Below, piece after piece: positions 1 through 7,916 of a stretch of 64,000 nucleotides of DNA (position 1 is the stretch's first letter; each line of letters starts with the position of its first letter). The position numbers were made by a program, and so were the translations under genes. Source of the DNA: Actinomadura citrea (lineage in GTDB: Bacteria; Actinomycetota; Actinomycetes; Streptosporangiales; Streptosporangiaceae). The DNA lies in the NCBI RefSeq assembly GCF_013409045.1, contig NZ_JACCBT010000001.1, positions 7,418,669 through 7,482,668 on the forward strand. Reading direction: 5' to 3'. The notes below the pieces were generated by a model that was given only the letters and a program-made list of their open reading frames with translations, was not told the origin of the DNA and did not search any database.

Positions 1-49
1 TCTTCACCGAGATGCGACCGACGGTCGCCCAACCGAAAGGATCGACGCG

Positions 50-154
50 ATGCATCACGCCACGCTCTGCGCCACGCCGTACCCGCCTCCGCTTCCGAAG
101 CCGCCGCAGACCCCGGGCGGGCCGGGGGCGCCGCGGCCGCCGGCGGCGCTGTGA
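50..154 (+). CDS. Small proline-rich ORF (34 aa), unknown
   Basis: A short ORF starts ATG with a GAAAGG ribosome-binding-like sequence about 9 nt upstream and ends TGA. The peptide begins MHHATLCATPYPPPLPKPP and continues as Pro/Gly/Ala-rich sequence. Two strong hairpins follow directly, so a transcript ending here is likely. No family is recognised. The composition could also arise by chance in GC-rich DNA, so coding status is uncertain. Confidence 0.3.
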   Translation: MHHATLCATPYPPPLPKPPQTPGGPGAPRPPAAL

Positions 155-170
155 GCACCAGCGCTGAGTA

Positions 171-194
171 AGGGCTCCGCGTGCGCGGAGCCCT
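171..194 (+). terminator. Perfect 10-bp hairpin after the small ORF
   Basis: AGGGCTCCGC and GCGGAGCCCT pair perfectly around a GTGC loop, 17 nt after the stop of the small ORF. No T-run follows. It forms a tandem pair with the hairpin at 204-239. Confidence 0.5.
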
Positions 195-203
195 GATATC
201 GAA

Positions 204-248
204 TCCCGGTGGGGTGGTCGTGCGCCACTCCCACCGGGACTCTTCTCT
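204..248 (+). terminator. Rho-independent terminator
   Basis: TCCCGGTGGG pairs with CCCACCGGGA, extended by TGG/CCA with one bulge. The pyrimidine-rich tail CTCTTCTCTCTCTG follows the stem. It is the second of two tandem hairpins and isolates the left-end transcript from the secreted enzyme gene downstream. Confidence 0.6.
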
Positions 249-317
249 CTCTGCAGGTCGTCGCCTCAGGTCGGAGGCCTGGCCGTCGCGCGCGTGCCGC
301 TCGCCTGACCGGCGGCG

Positions 318-336
318 ATGTGAGGACTATTCACAT
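318..336. promoter_or_regulatory. ATGTGA-N7-TCACAT dyad upstream of the secreted hydrolase
   Basis: A perfect 6-bp inverted repeat with a 7-bp spacer sits in an AT-rich island about 65 bp before the start at 400. It resembles the Crp/GlxR half-sites TGTGA and TCACA, but the usual spacer is 6, so assignment to that family is tentative. Confidence 0.35.
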
Positions 337-399
337 TTTCTCGGATCGGTGTTTCACTCGGCTGAGAGCCACTGGACGTCTCCCCGGCCGAGGTGCCCC

Positions 400-1992
400 A
401 TGCCCGTCCGCCGTGCCACCTGCGTTCCGATCCTCCTCGTTCTCCTGCTCGCTCTTCTGCCCGTCCCCCGCGCGCATGCGGAGGGCGAACCGCGCGAGGT
501 GCGCGGCTACATCGACGTCCACAGCCACCTGATGGCGTACGAGGCGTTCGGCGGCGCGCTCATGTGCGGCAAGCCGTTCGACCCGCGCGGCATCCAGGAG
601 GCGCTGCGCGACTGCCCCGACCACGCCGGCAACGGGGTGCTCGCCTGGTGGGAGAACTTCCTCAGGTACGGCAGCCCGTTCGGGACCCACGACCCGACCG
701 GCTGGCCGACGTTCAAGGACTGGCCCGCCTACGATTCCCGCACCCACCAGCAGGTCTACTACGCATGGCTGGAGCGGTCCTGGCGGGCCGGGCAGCGCGT
801 CCTCGTCAACCACCTGGTGGACAACCGGCAGCTCTGCGAGATCTATCCGCTCAAGCGCACCCCCTGCGACGAGATGGCCTCGATCCGGGTCCAGGCGCAG
901 CGGATGCGGGAGATGCAGAGCTTCATCGACGAGCGCAGCGGCGGCCCCGGCAAGGGCTGGTTCCGGATCGTGCGCGACTCGGCGGACGCCCGCCGGGTCA
1001 TCGAGGACGGCAAGCTCGCCGTCGTCCTCGGCATCGAGACCTCCGAGCCGTTCGGCTGCCGGCTCGTGGGCGGCGCCCCGGCCTGCACCCGCGCCGACAT
1101 CGACCGGGGTCTGGACGAGGCGCGGAGCCTCGGCGTGGCCTCGATGTTCGTGTGCCACAAGTACGACAACGCGCTGTGCGGCGTGCGGTTCGACGGCGGC
1201 GTGGCGGGCGCCTTCGTCAACCTCGCCAACTTCGTCGGCACCGGACGGTTCTGGCAGGCCGAGACGTGCAAGGGCCCCGCCCACGACAACACGATCGCCC
1301 CGGCGGGCGAGGTCGGCGACGCCCTCGAACCGATCCTGAAGCTGCTCGGGCTGGCGGGGATCACGCTCCCGATCTATCCGAGCGCCCCGCACTGCAACGT
1401 CCGGGGGCTCAGCGACCTCGGCGCGTACATGATCCAGGGGATGATGAAGCGGCACATGATCGTCGAGATCGACCACATGAGCGCCAAGGCCGCCGGCCAG
1501 GCCCTCGGCGTCCTGGAGGCCGCGCGGTACCCCGGCGTCATCTCGTCCCACAGCTGGATGGACGCGACCTACCTGCCCCGCGTCTACCGGCTCGGCGGCA
1601 TGGTGGCCGGGTACGGGAGCGCGGCCGACCGGTTCACCGACGAGTGGCGGCGCAACAAGGCCCAGCGCGATCCCGCCCGCCCGTTCGGCTACGGGTACGG
1701 GCTCGACGCCAACGGCATGGGCGCGCTGCCGGAGCCCCGCACGGGCGGTGACGCGGGCCCGCTGCGCTATCCCTTCACCTCGCCGATCGACCCGGCGGTG
1801 AAGCTCGACCGCCTCAGCGCCGGGCTGCGCACCTGGGACCTCAACACCGACGGCGTCGCGAACTACGGGCTCGTCCCCGACTGGATCGCCGACCTCCGCG
1901 CGGTCGGCGGGCCGGAGATCACCGAGGACATGGCGCGCGGCGCGGAGGTCTACCTGCGGCTGTGGCGCGGCGCCGAGACCGCGCCCTCCTGA
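400..1992 (+). CDS. Secreted amidohydrolase / peptidase M19-like protein
   Basis: A 530-aa exported protein. The chosen ATG opens a clear Sec signal peptide (MPVRRATCVPILLVLLLALL, cleavage near AHA); longer in-frame starts would bury it. Just after the signal is an IDVHSHL motif typical of metal-binding amidohydrolase-fold enzymes, and later IVEIDHMS and VISSHSW supply further His/Asp ligands like those of membrane dipeptidases. Six or more Cys in the mature part suggest extracytoplasmic disulfides. The substrate is unknown. It stands alone between a terminator and the phosphotransferase gene. Confidence 0.7.
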   Translation: MPVRRATCVPILLVLLLALLPVPRAHAEGEPREVRGYIDVHSHLMAYEAFGGALMCGKPFDPRGIQEALRDCPDHAGNGVLAWWENFLRYGSPFGTHDPTGWPTFKDWPAYDSRTHQQVYYAWLERSWRAGQRVLVNHLVDNRQLCEIYPLKRTPCDEMASIRVQAQRMREMQSFIDERSGGPGKGWFRIVRDSADARRVIEDGKLAVVLGIETSEPFGCRLVGGAPACTRADIDRGLDEARSLGVASMFVCHKYDNALCGVRFDGGVAGAFVNLANFVGTGRFWQAETCKGPAHDNTIAPAGEVGDALEPILKLLGLAGITLPIYPSAPHCNVRGLSDLGAYMIQGMMKRHMIVEIDHMSAKAAGQALGVLEAARYPGVISSHSWMDATYLPRVYRLGGMVAGYGSAADRFTDEWRRNKAQRDPARPFGYGYGLDANGMGALPEPRTGGDAGPLRYPFTSPIDPAVKLDRLSAGLRTWDLNTDGVANYGLVPDWIADLRAVGGPEITEDMARGAEVYLRLWRGAETAPS

Positions 1993-2048
1993 AAGATCGG
2001 TAGCCTGGGGGCCATGCGTTGACCCCTGCCCGCGAGCCGGGCACCGCC

Positions 2049-2100
2049 GACGTCTCCTTCGTGACACCCGACCGAGAACGGAACCCACGAAGGAGACGTC
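2049..2100 (+). promoter_or_regulatory. 15-bp perfect hairpin burying the RBS of the phosphotransferase
   Basis: GACGTCTCCTTCGTG (2049-2063) and CACGAAGGAGACGTC (2086-2100) are perfect reverse complements separated by 22 nt. The right arm contains the AAGGAG ribosome binding site (2090-2095), 8 nt before the ATG at 2104, so the folded leader would hide it. A TAGCCT -10-like hexamer (2001-2006) lies just before a three-codon mini-ORF ATG-CGT-TGA (2014-2022). The layout resembles translational attenuation of antibiotic-resistance genes; a function is inferred. Confidence 0.6.
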
Positions 2101-2103
2101 ACC

Positions 2104-3036
2104 ATGAACACGTCGATCCGCATCGACGTCCCCGAGGCGCTGGCCGCCTCGTACAGCAAGCACAGCGGCGCGTCCGGGCGCGCCTGGATCGCCGCGCTGC
2201 CCGACCTGGCCGCCGGCTTCCTGGACCGCTGGACCCTGCGCCTGGACGGTCCGGGACGGCACGGCATGGCCTCGCTCGTGCTCCCGGTGACCCGCGCGGA
2301 CGGCACGCCGGCCGCGCTCAAGCTCCAGACGGTCACCGACGAGCACGCCACCGAACCGGTGGGCCTGCGCGTATGGGACGGCGACGGGGCGGTGCGCCTG
2401 CTCGACCACGACCCGGACACCGGCACGATGCTGCTCGAACGCCTGGACGCGGCCCGGCCGCTGTCATCGGTGCCCGACGACGACACCGCCGTGGGAGTCC
2501 TGGCCGAACTGCTGGTGCGCCTGGTCGCGTGGCCCGCACCCGAGGGGTTGCGCCACCTGGCCGACATCGCCGCCGCCATGCTCGACCAGGTTCCCGCCGC
2601 CGTGCCCGTGCTGGGCGACCCGGCCGACCGGCGGCTGGTGCGGACGTGCGCGTCCGCCGTGGCCGAACTGGTCGGCGAACCCGGCGACCGCCTGCTGCAC
2701 TGGGACCTGCACTACGACAACGTCCTCGCCGGGGAGCGGGAACCCTGGCTGGCCATCGACCCGAAGCCCCTCGCCGGCGACCCCGGCTTCGACCTGCTGC
2801 CGGCGCTGGACAACCGCTGGGACGAGGTGGTCGCGAGCGGCGACGTCACCCGCACGGTCCTGCGCCGCTTCGACCTGCTGACCGAGGCCCTCGGCCTGGA
2901 CAGGCGGCGGGCGGCCGGCTGGACGCTCGGCCGCGTGCTGCAGAACGCGCTGTGGGACGTCGAGGACGGCGAGACCGCCCTGGACCCCGCCCAGGTCGCC
3001 ATCGCCACCACTCTCCTCCGCCACCGGGCCGGATGA
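2104..3036 (+). CDS. Aminoglycoside/hydroxyurea phosphotransferase (streptomycin 6-kinase family)
   Basis: A 310-aa kinase of the APH(6)/hydroxyurea kinase family, which transfers phosphate from ATP to streptomycin-like drugs or hydroxyurea in the cytoplasm. The catalytic loop HWDLHYDNVL (His-x-Asp-x4-Asn, near residues 200-209) and the downstream metal-binding AIDPKPLAGDPGFDLLP are intact. Length is normal for the family. The start is fixed by AAGGAG 8 nt upstream, within the right arm of the leader hairpin, so expression may be conditional. The gene is monocistronic and convergent with the next gene. The drug substrate cannot be told from sequence. Confidence 0.88.
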   Translation: MNTSIRIDVPEALAASYSKHSGASGRAWIAALPDLAAGFLDRWTLRLDGPGRHGMASLVLPVTRADGTPAALKLQTVTDEHATEPVGLRVWDGDGAVRLLDHDPDTGTMLLERLDAARPLSSVPDDDTAVGVLAELLVRLVAWPAPEGLRHLADIAAAMLDQVPAAVPVLGDPADRRLVRTCASAVAELVGEPGDRLLHWDLHYDNVLAGEREPWLAIDPKPLAGDPGFDLLPALDNRWDEVVASGDVTRTVLRRFDLLTEALGLDRRRAAGWTLGRVLQNALWDVEDGETALDPAQVAIATTLLRHRAG

Positions 3037-3058
3037 CCTCGGAGAGGCGGGCCGTTGC

Positions 3059-3628
3059 TCAGGCGCGGCGGGTCGCGAGGCCCGGGTACTCCAGCACGAA
3101 CCCCGCGTCGTCGTAGACGAGCCGGGCGGTGAAGTCGAACGCGGGGGCCGCGTAGTCGTAGGCGGCACGGCCCCCGCGCGTGTAGGTCTGTTCGAGCCGG
3201 CCGACGCTCAGATCGGCGGCCCGGACGTAGACCGCCGGGACCTCCGCGGTGCCGCCGGCGGGCAGGTCGAGCCGGTGCACCGGAAGCGCGTTGGTCATCG
3301 CCGAGGACTCCAGGTCGACGTCCAGGCAGCCGTCCAGGTCGGGCGCGGGCCGGCCGTCGACCGTCCAGCGTCCCTCCCGGACCTGGCGGACGACCACCTC
3401 TCCCGGACCCCCGTCGAGCAGGTTCGAGACCCTGGCGGAGCGGGTGCGCCAACGCACGTCGACCTCGATCACGTAGTCCACGGTCCACGGCGCGCCGTCC
3501 TCCACGGCGGTCGTCGTGCCGTGCAGCCGCCACCCTCCGCCCGACCGCGCGATCTGGAGGACCTCGAAGCCGGTGCGTGCCTCACGATGCTGCCAGGCGG
3601 CCGTTTCCGGGGGTTCCGCGAACGTCAT
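3059..3628 (-). CDS. Putative glycolipid-binding domain protein
   Basis: About 189 aa, resembling the bacterial putative glycolipid-binding family (PF06475/DUF1089). Visible family-like segments are the N-terminal TAAWQHREARTGFEVLQI, a central VDYVIEVDVRW strand, an AVYVRAADLSVGRLEQTY stretch and a C-terminal YDYAAPAFDFTARLVYD. No signal peptide or membrane segment is seen. The ATG at 3628 is chosen because AGG lies 8 nt upstream; a GTG at 3658 would add ten residues. It ends 22 bp from the convergent kinase gene. Its real ligand is unknown. Confidence 0.65.
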   Translation of the reverse strand: MTFAEPPETAAWQHREARTGFEVLQIARSGGGWRLHGTTTAVEDGAPWTVDYVIEVDVRWRTRSARVSNLLDGGPGEVVVRQVREGRWTVDGRPAPDLDGCLDVDLESSAMTNALPVHRLDLPAGGTAEVPAVYVRAADLSVGRLEQTYTRGGRAAYDYAAPAFDFTARLVYDDAGFVLEYPGLATRRA

Positions 3629-3684
3629 GCCCGCCATCCTGGCACCAGGGGAGGACACCAGCAGGGCCGGTCGGAGGACGCCGC

Positions 3685-3720
3685 ACCGGCGCCCGCGAGA
3701 GGGTTCTCGCAGGCGCCGGT
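3685..3720 (-). terminator. Hairpin terminator of the HNH nuclease gene
   Basis: ACCGGCGCC-N-GCGAGA pairs with TCTCGC-N-GGCGCCGGT around a GGGT loop, starting 9 bp past the stop codon at 3729. It is strong and symmetric, without a T-run. Confidence 0.6.
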
Positions 3721-3728
3721 GGGGTCGG

Positions 3729-4358
3729 TCAGCAGGTGCCGAGCATCGTGTTGAGCGCGCTCTTCTCCGCGCTGTCCACGGTGAGGCCGTAGTACCACTT
3801 CACCTGGATCCAGGCGCGGGCGTAGGTGCAGCGGAAGGAGCCGACCGACGGCTGCCACTCGGCCGGGTCCTTGTCGCTCTTCGCCTGGTTGACGTTGTCG
3901 GTGACGGCCCACAGCTGGGGGCCGCCGAGGTCGTTGGCGAACGACTGGCGGCGGGACGTCGTCCAGGACCAGGCACCGGACGCCCACGCCTCGGCGAGCG
4001 GCACCATGTGGTCGATGTCCAGGTCGGACGCGAGCGTCCAGGTGGCGCCGTCGTACGGCGAGTGCCAGCTGCCGGACGTCGCGGCGCACGCTGAGTCGGT
4101 GGTGACGTTCGTGCCGTCCCGCTTGAGCACGGTCTCGCGGGTGTTGCACGTCCCGGAGATGGTGATCCAGTGCGGGAACAGGTCGCGGTCGTAGGTGCTC
4201 CCGTGCGATTCGGCGGCCACGGTGAGGGTGGCCAGGCGGCTCGCGGCCGTGGCGGCGGACGGGATGTTGGGCGGTGTGGCGGACGCGGGCGCGGCCGCCG
4301 CGCCGAGCAGTGCCGCGCTCAGGGCGGCGGGGAGCGCGAGCGTGAGAAGTCGTCGCAT
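3729..4358 (-). CDS. Secreted HNH-family endonuclease (DUF1524/GmrSD-like)
   Basis: A 209-aa protein with a Sec signal peptide (MRRLLTLALPAALSAALLGA, cleavage near ASA). The conserved core LDIDHMVPLAEAWASGAW, followed by SRRQSFANDLGGPQLWAV and NQAKSDKDPAEWQP, matches actinobacterial secreted HNH nucleases; the DIDH His is the expected catalytic base. Paired Cys fit an exported protein. GAAAGG precedes the ATG. It likely degrades extracellular nucleic acid. It is a single gene with its own terminator and an operator-like dyad upstream. Confidence 0.85.
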   Translation of the reverse strand: MRRLLTLALPAALSAALLGAAAAPASATPPNIPSAATAASRLATLTVAAESHGSTYDRDLFPHWITISGTCNTRETVLKRDGTNVTTDSACAATSGSWHSPYDGATWTLASDLDIDHMVPLAEAWASGAWSWTTSRRQSFANDLGGPQLWAVTDNVNQAKSDKDPAEWQPSVGSFRCTYARAWIQVKWYYGLTVDSAEKSALNTMLGTC

Positions 4359-4432
4359 CGGGTGCCTTTCCGCTGTCGTCCCGGGCCGGGGCGGGGGCCC
4401 CGAGGGGGAGCGGGAACGACGGCACTGCGACG

Positions 4433-4465
4433 GTTACATTTTCGACAAATCCGAATAAATGTCAC
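4433..4465. promoter_or_regulatory. Operator-like dyad upstream of the secreted nuclease
   Basis: GTTACATTT and AAATGTCAC form an 8-of-9 inverted repeat with a 15-bp spacer, in the only AT-rich stretch between 4359 and 4622. It lies 75-107 bp upstream of the nuclease start. The rest of this 264-bp gap shows no ORF with a ribosome binding site. Confidence 0.4.
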
Positions 4466-4622
4466 GCTTTGCCCATGCGCGGTGCCGCCGTTGGTCGGAA
4501 GGTGACGTCTCTCGCCGCTCGAATGCCGCTGAGCTGCGACAGCACCGGAGAGGCCGGTCCCGTAACGGCGGATGAAGAGTTTTCGAACCCGCGACCCGGC
4601 GCGCGCAGAACCCGCTCTGGCG

Positions 4623-5414
4623 CTACACGGTGGCGAGGACGGTTTCGGCGTCGTCCCAGAGGCGGCGGGCGAGGGCGCCGTCGCGGGCCCTGGGCTTGAG
4701 CGGCTTCTCCCTGGCGACCTGGAAGTACCGTCCGGTGCCGCCGGAGTCCACCAGGTCGACGACCGGTGGGGCGGCCCTGGCCACCGGCTTCAGCGCCGGC
4801 CTGACCACTCTCATGAGCACGCCGAGGGGCCCGCCCCGGGTGGTGAGCTCCGTGCGCAGCACGCCCGGGTGCACCGCGTCGATCGTCACCCCGGCGTCCT
4901 TCCACCTCTCGGCGAACAGCGGGACCATCAGCAGGTTCGCCAGCTTGGTGTTGGCGTAGGTCCGGACGGGGTGGAAGTCCCGGCCCTCGGGCGTCCGCTC
5001 GGGGTCGACCCGGCCCGTGGTGTAGAGGGCGGCGCTGACCTGCACGACCCGGCGCAGCCGCTCCTCCAGCAGGCGGTTCAGCAGGAACGGCGCCAGGTGG
5101 TTGGTGAAGAACGCCTGCTCGAAGCCGTCCTCGTTGACCTCGCGCCGGTGGGGCCAGAGCGCCGCGTTGTGCACGAGCACGCCCGGCCCGGGATCGGCCG
5201 CGGCGAGCGCCCCGGCCAGGTCACGGACCGTGCGGACGGACGACAGGTCGCCCACGACGAGGTCCGCGCCGATCTCCCGCGCGGCGGCGGCTCCCGCGTC
5301 CGGCCGCCGCGCCACGATCGTCACCCGGTGCCCCCGCCGGACGGCCTCCGCGGCGACCACCCGTCCCACACCCCGGTTCCCACCGGTCACGACGACGCTC
5401 GACGGCTCGTCCAT
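4623..5414 (-). CDS. Short-chain dehydrogenase/reductase (retinol-dehydrogenase-like)
   Basis: A 263-aa NAD(P)-dependent SDR. The nucleotide-binding motif TGGNRGVG is near residue 11, the NNAG-like motif appears as HNAALWP, and the catalytic YANTK follows RTYANTKLANLL. The HPGVLRTELT segment is typical of retinol/WW-domain-type SDRs. The start lies 11 nt after the hydratase stop, so it is probably the last gene of the leftward side-chain operon beginning at 14.1 kb. The substrate is unknown; a steroid or acyl intermediate is inferred from context. Confidence 0.82.
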   Translation of the reverse strand: MDEPSSVVVTGGNRGVGRVVAAEAVRRGHRVTIVARRPDAGAAAAREIGADLVVGDLSSVRTVRDLAGALAAADPGPGVLVHNAALWPHRREVNEDGFEQAFFTNHLAPFLLNRLLEERLRRVVQVSAALYTTGRVDPERTPEGRDFHPVRTYANTKLANLLMVPLFAERWKDAGVTIDAVHPGVLRTELTTRGGPLGVLMRVVRPALKPVARAAPPVVDLVDSGGTGRYFQVAREKPLKPRARDGALARRLWDDAETVLATV

Positions 5415-5425
5415 GGTGCCGCAGC

Positions 5426-6268
5426 CTAGCGGGCCGCGGCGAAATGAGCCCGTCCGCCCGAGATGACCGTCAGGCCGTCCACGGCCGCCTCGAAGAGGAC
5501 CGCGTCACCGTCCTGCCAGGTGCTGACCTGGAGCACGTCGCCGGGGAAGACGGGCGCGGCGAAGCGGCCTTCGAGCTCGGCGAGGTCGGCCGGGTGGGCA
5601 CCGAGGGACTCGGCCAGCGGGAGGGTGACGGCCGCGAGCGTGCACAGGCCGTGCATGATCGGGCGCGGCATCCCGGCCGCCTTCGCCGCCTCCGGGTCGA
5701 TGTGCAGGTGGTGGCGGTCGCCGAGCAACCGGTAGAGGGCCGCCTGGTCGGACGATGTGCGGACGGTCAGCACGCCGTCCGGGTCGGCCTCGGGCCGGCG
5801 GCGCGACGACGGGCCGCGCTCGCCGCCGAAACCACCGCTGCCCGGCGCGAACAGCGACCACGTCGCCTCGAAGTACTCGCTCTCGACCGCCACGTCGAAG
5901 ACGGCCGCGGAGCCCTTGTCCCACACGTCGGTGACGCGGGCGCTCATCTCCACCGAGCCTGAACGCGGCAGCGGCTTCAGGACGCGGAGGCGCTGGGTCC
6001 CGTGGACGGCCGTCCGCACGTCGAACGCGCCCGCCGAGCCCAGGGCGTCCGGGGCCCACTGGGCGAGGGTCAGCACGAACGTGGGCAGGACACGGAGCCT
6101 CTCCTCGAACACCAGGTCCAGGTCCGAGGCGCCCGCGCCCACCGCGAGCGCGTAGAGGATGGGCCGCGTCTCGTCGTAGGTCACCGTCCGCGCGCCGAGC
6201 GCACGCCCCTGCCACGCGCTCATGCCCCCGGCGGGAGGACGGCCTCCCGGTTCGCTCCGCTCGTTCAT
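5426..6268 (-). CDS. MaoC-type (R)-specific enoyl-CoA hydratase, double hotdog
   Basis: A 280-aa type-2 enoyl-CoA hydratase of the HSD17B4/HtdY class, built of two hotdog halves. The second half carries LLGDRHHLHIDPEAAKAAG, where Asp and His form the hydratase dyad, and MHGLCTLAAVT. It would hydrate a side-chain enoyl-CoA. ATG at 6268 overlaps the Ltp2 stop (ATGA). An in-frame Met at 6223 is an alternative. Upstream extension of this frame is only a shadow of the Ltp2 gene. The position after Ltp2 suggests steroid side-chain beta-oxidation. Confidence 0.85.
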   Translation of the reverse strand: MNERSEPGGRPPAGGMSAWQGRALGARTVTYDETRPILYALAVGAGASDLDLVFEERLRVLPTFVLTLAQWAPDALGSAGAFDVRTAVHGTQRLRVLKPLPRSGSVEMSARVTDVWDKGSAAVFDVAVESEYFEATWSLFAPGSGGFGGERGPSSRRRPEADPDGVLTVRTSSDQAALYRLLGDRHHLHIDPEAAKAAGMPRPIMHGLCTLAAVTLPLAESLGAHPADLAELEGRFAAPVFPGDVLQVSTWQDGDAVLFEAAVDGLTVISGGRAHFAAAR

Positions 6269-7440
6269 TGGTCGGCTCCCAGGATCAGACCGCTGGTCGG
6301 GACGCCGGTGCCGGCGGTGACGAGGACGTTGTGGACGTCGCCCGGCTGGTTCACCGAGGTGCCGCGGACGAGCCGGACGGCCTCGGCGATGCCGTTCATC
6401 CCGTGGATGTAGGCCTCCCCGAGCTGGCCGCCGTGGGTGTTGATCGGGAGCCTGCCGCAGAGCTCCAGGTTGCCGTCGGCGACGAAGTCCTTGCCCTCGC
6501 CCTTCGCGCAGAAGCCCAGCTCCTCCAGCTGCGGAAGGACGAGCGGCGTGAAGTGGTCGTAGAGGATCGCGGCCTGGACGTCGGCCGGCGTGAGGCGCGA
6601 CTGGCCGTAGAGCTGCCGCCCGACCAGGCCCATCTCGGGAATGCCGGTGATCTCCGAGCGGTAGTAGCTGGTCATCATGTGCTGGTCGTTGCCGGAACCC
6701 TGCGCCGCGCCCCAGATCACGGCGGGCCGGTGCGGGAGGTCGCGGGCGCGCTCGGCGGAGACGACGACGAGCGCCTGGCCGCCGTCGCTCTCCTGGCAGC
6801 AGTCCAGGAGGCGGAGCGGCTCGGCGATCCAGCGGGACGCCTGGTGGTCCTCCAGCGTGATCGGCCGCCCGTAGAACCACGCGGCCGGGTTCGCGGCGGC
6901 GTGCCTGCGGTCGACGACGGCGATGCGGCCGAAGTCCTCGCTGGTCGCGCCGTACTCGTGCATGTAGCGGCGGGCGAACATCGCGACCCACTGGGCGGGG
7001 GTCGAGAGGCCGAACGGGTTCATCCACGCGTACGCGGCGCTGTCGGCGCTGACGTCCATCGGGCGGTCGGCCTGCCCGAGGCCGTAGCGGGTGCCGGACC
7101 GCTCGTTGAACGCGCGGTAGCACACGACCACGTCGGCGACGCCGGTCGCGACGGCCATCGCCGCCTGCTGGACGGTGCCGCAGGCCGCGCCGCCGCCGTA
7201 CCCGATGCGGGAGAAGAACTTCAGCTCGCCGATACCGAGGTTGCGCGCGATGTGGATCTCGGAGTTGGTGTCGGCGGTGAAGGTCACCATGCCGTCCACG
7301 TCGGACGGCTGGAGCCCCGCGTCCACGATGGCGGCGAGCACCGCCTCGCAGGCCAGCCGCAGCTCGCTGCGGCCCGACTCCTTGGAGAACTCGGTGGCGC
7401 CGATCCCGGCGACCGCGGCCGCCCCCGGCAGCACGCTCAT
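6265..7440 (-). CDS. ltp2: Ltp2-like steroid side-chain aldolase (thiolase fold)
   Basis: A 391-aa protein of the lipid-transfer/thiolase-like family. The N-terminal AVAGIGATEFSKESGRSELR, the GYGGGAACGTVQQAAMAV segment and the GVADVVVCYRAFNERSG stretch closely follow mycobacterial Ltp2 as I remember it. Ltp2 needs the DUF35 domain of ChsH2 and performs the retro-aldol step that releases propionyl-CoA from the last side-chain intermediate to give the C19 ketone. Gene order ChsE2-ChsH2-ChsE1-ChsH1-Ltp2 supports this. It overlaps ChsH1 by 4 nt. Confidence 0.9.
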   Translation of the reverse strand: MSVLPGAAAVAGIGATEFSKESGRSELRLACEAVLAAIVDAGLQPSDVDGMVTFTADTNSEIHIARNLGIGELKFFSRIGYGGGAACGTVQQAAMAVATGVADVVVCYRAFNERSGTRYGLGQADRPMDVSADSAAYAWMNPFGLSTPAQWVAMFARRYMHEYGATSEDFGRIAVVDRRHAAANPAAWFYGRPITLEDHQASRWIAEPLRLLDCCQESDGGQALVVVSAERARDLPHRPAVIWGAAQGSGNDQHMMTSYYRSEITGIPEMGLVGRQLYGQSRLTPADVQAAILYDHFTPLVLPQLEELGFCAKGEGKDFVADGNLELCGRLPINTHGGQLGEAYIHGMNGIAEAVRLVRGTSVNQPGDVHNVLVTAGTGVPTSGLILGADQ

Positions 7441-7916
7441 GCGCCGCTCCCCTGTGCTTCGACTGCGGGTAGCTCGACGGCGGGTGCTCCGGCGGCGGGC
7501 AGTTCCACCACGACGGTGCCGGTGACGTGCGGGCCGATCGCGTTGACGCCGCGCACGGCGATCTCGACCCGGCGGCCGGTGTCGTGCTTGGCGGCGACGG
7601 CGCCGGTCAGCACCATCGTGTCGCCCGGGTAGTTGGGCGCGCCGAGCCTGATCCTGATGGCCTTCACGACCGCGGCGGGCCCGGCCCAGCCCGTCACGTA
7701 CCTGTCGACGAGCCCGTTGGTGGTCAGGATGTTCATGAAGACGTCACGGGAGCCGCGCTCGACCGCGAGCGACGGGTCGTGGTGGACGTCCTGGTAGTCG
7801 CGGCTCGCCAGCGCGGTCGCGACGATCATCGTTCGGGTCAGCGGGATGCTCAGCTCGGGGAGCTCCTCCCCCACCGCCACGTCCTCGTATCCCCTGCTCA
7901 CGGCGTCCGCGCTCAC
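7437..7916 (-). CDS. chsH1: ChsH1-like MaoC hydratase subunit
   Basis: A 159-aa single hotdog protein. The motif SRDYQDVHHDPSLAVERGSR contains the Asp/His pair of MaoC hydratases. In cholesterol catabolism ChsH1 pairs with the MaoC domain of ChsH2 to hydrate the 17(20)-enoyl-CoA. GTG at 7916 overlaps the ChsE1 stop (GTGA); a second GTG five codons later is possible. The C-terminus has an Ala/Pro/Glu-rich tail (LPAAGAPAVELPAVEAQGSG) beyond the fold. Confidence 0.88.
   Translation of the reverse strand: MSADAVSRGYEDVAVGEELPELSIPLTRTMIVATALASRDYQDVHHDPSLAVERGSRDVFMNILTTNGLVDRYVTGWAGPAAVVKAIRIRLGAPNYPGDTMVLTGAVAAKHDTGRRVEIAVRGVNAIGPHVTGTVVVELPAAGAPAVELPAVEAQGSGA

Noticed and set aside
331..2409. 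Long minus-strand open frame opposite the secreted hydrolase and kinase genes
   Set aside because: It is rich in Arg, Gly and Val with no recognisable motif and lies antisense to two well-supported genes; long antisense frames are normal in GC-rich DNA.
6269..7123. N-terminal extension of the MaoC hydratase frame
   Set aside because: It is an out-of-frame reading of the Ltp2-like gene; the ATGA junction at 6265-6268 gives the correct start.
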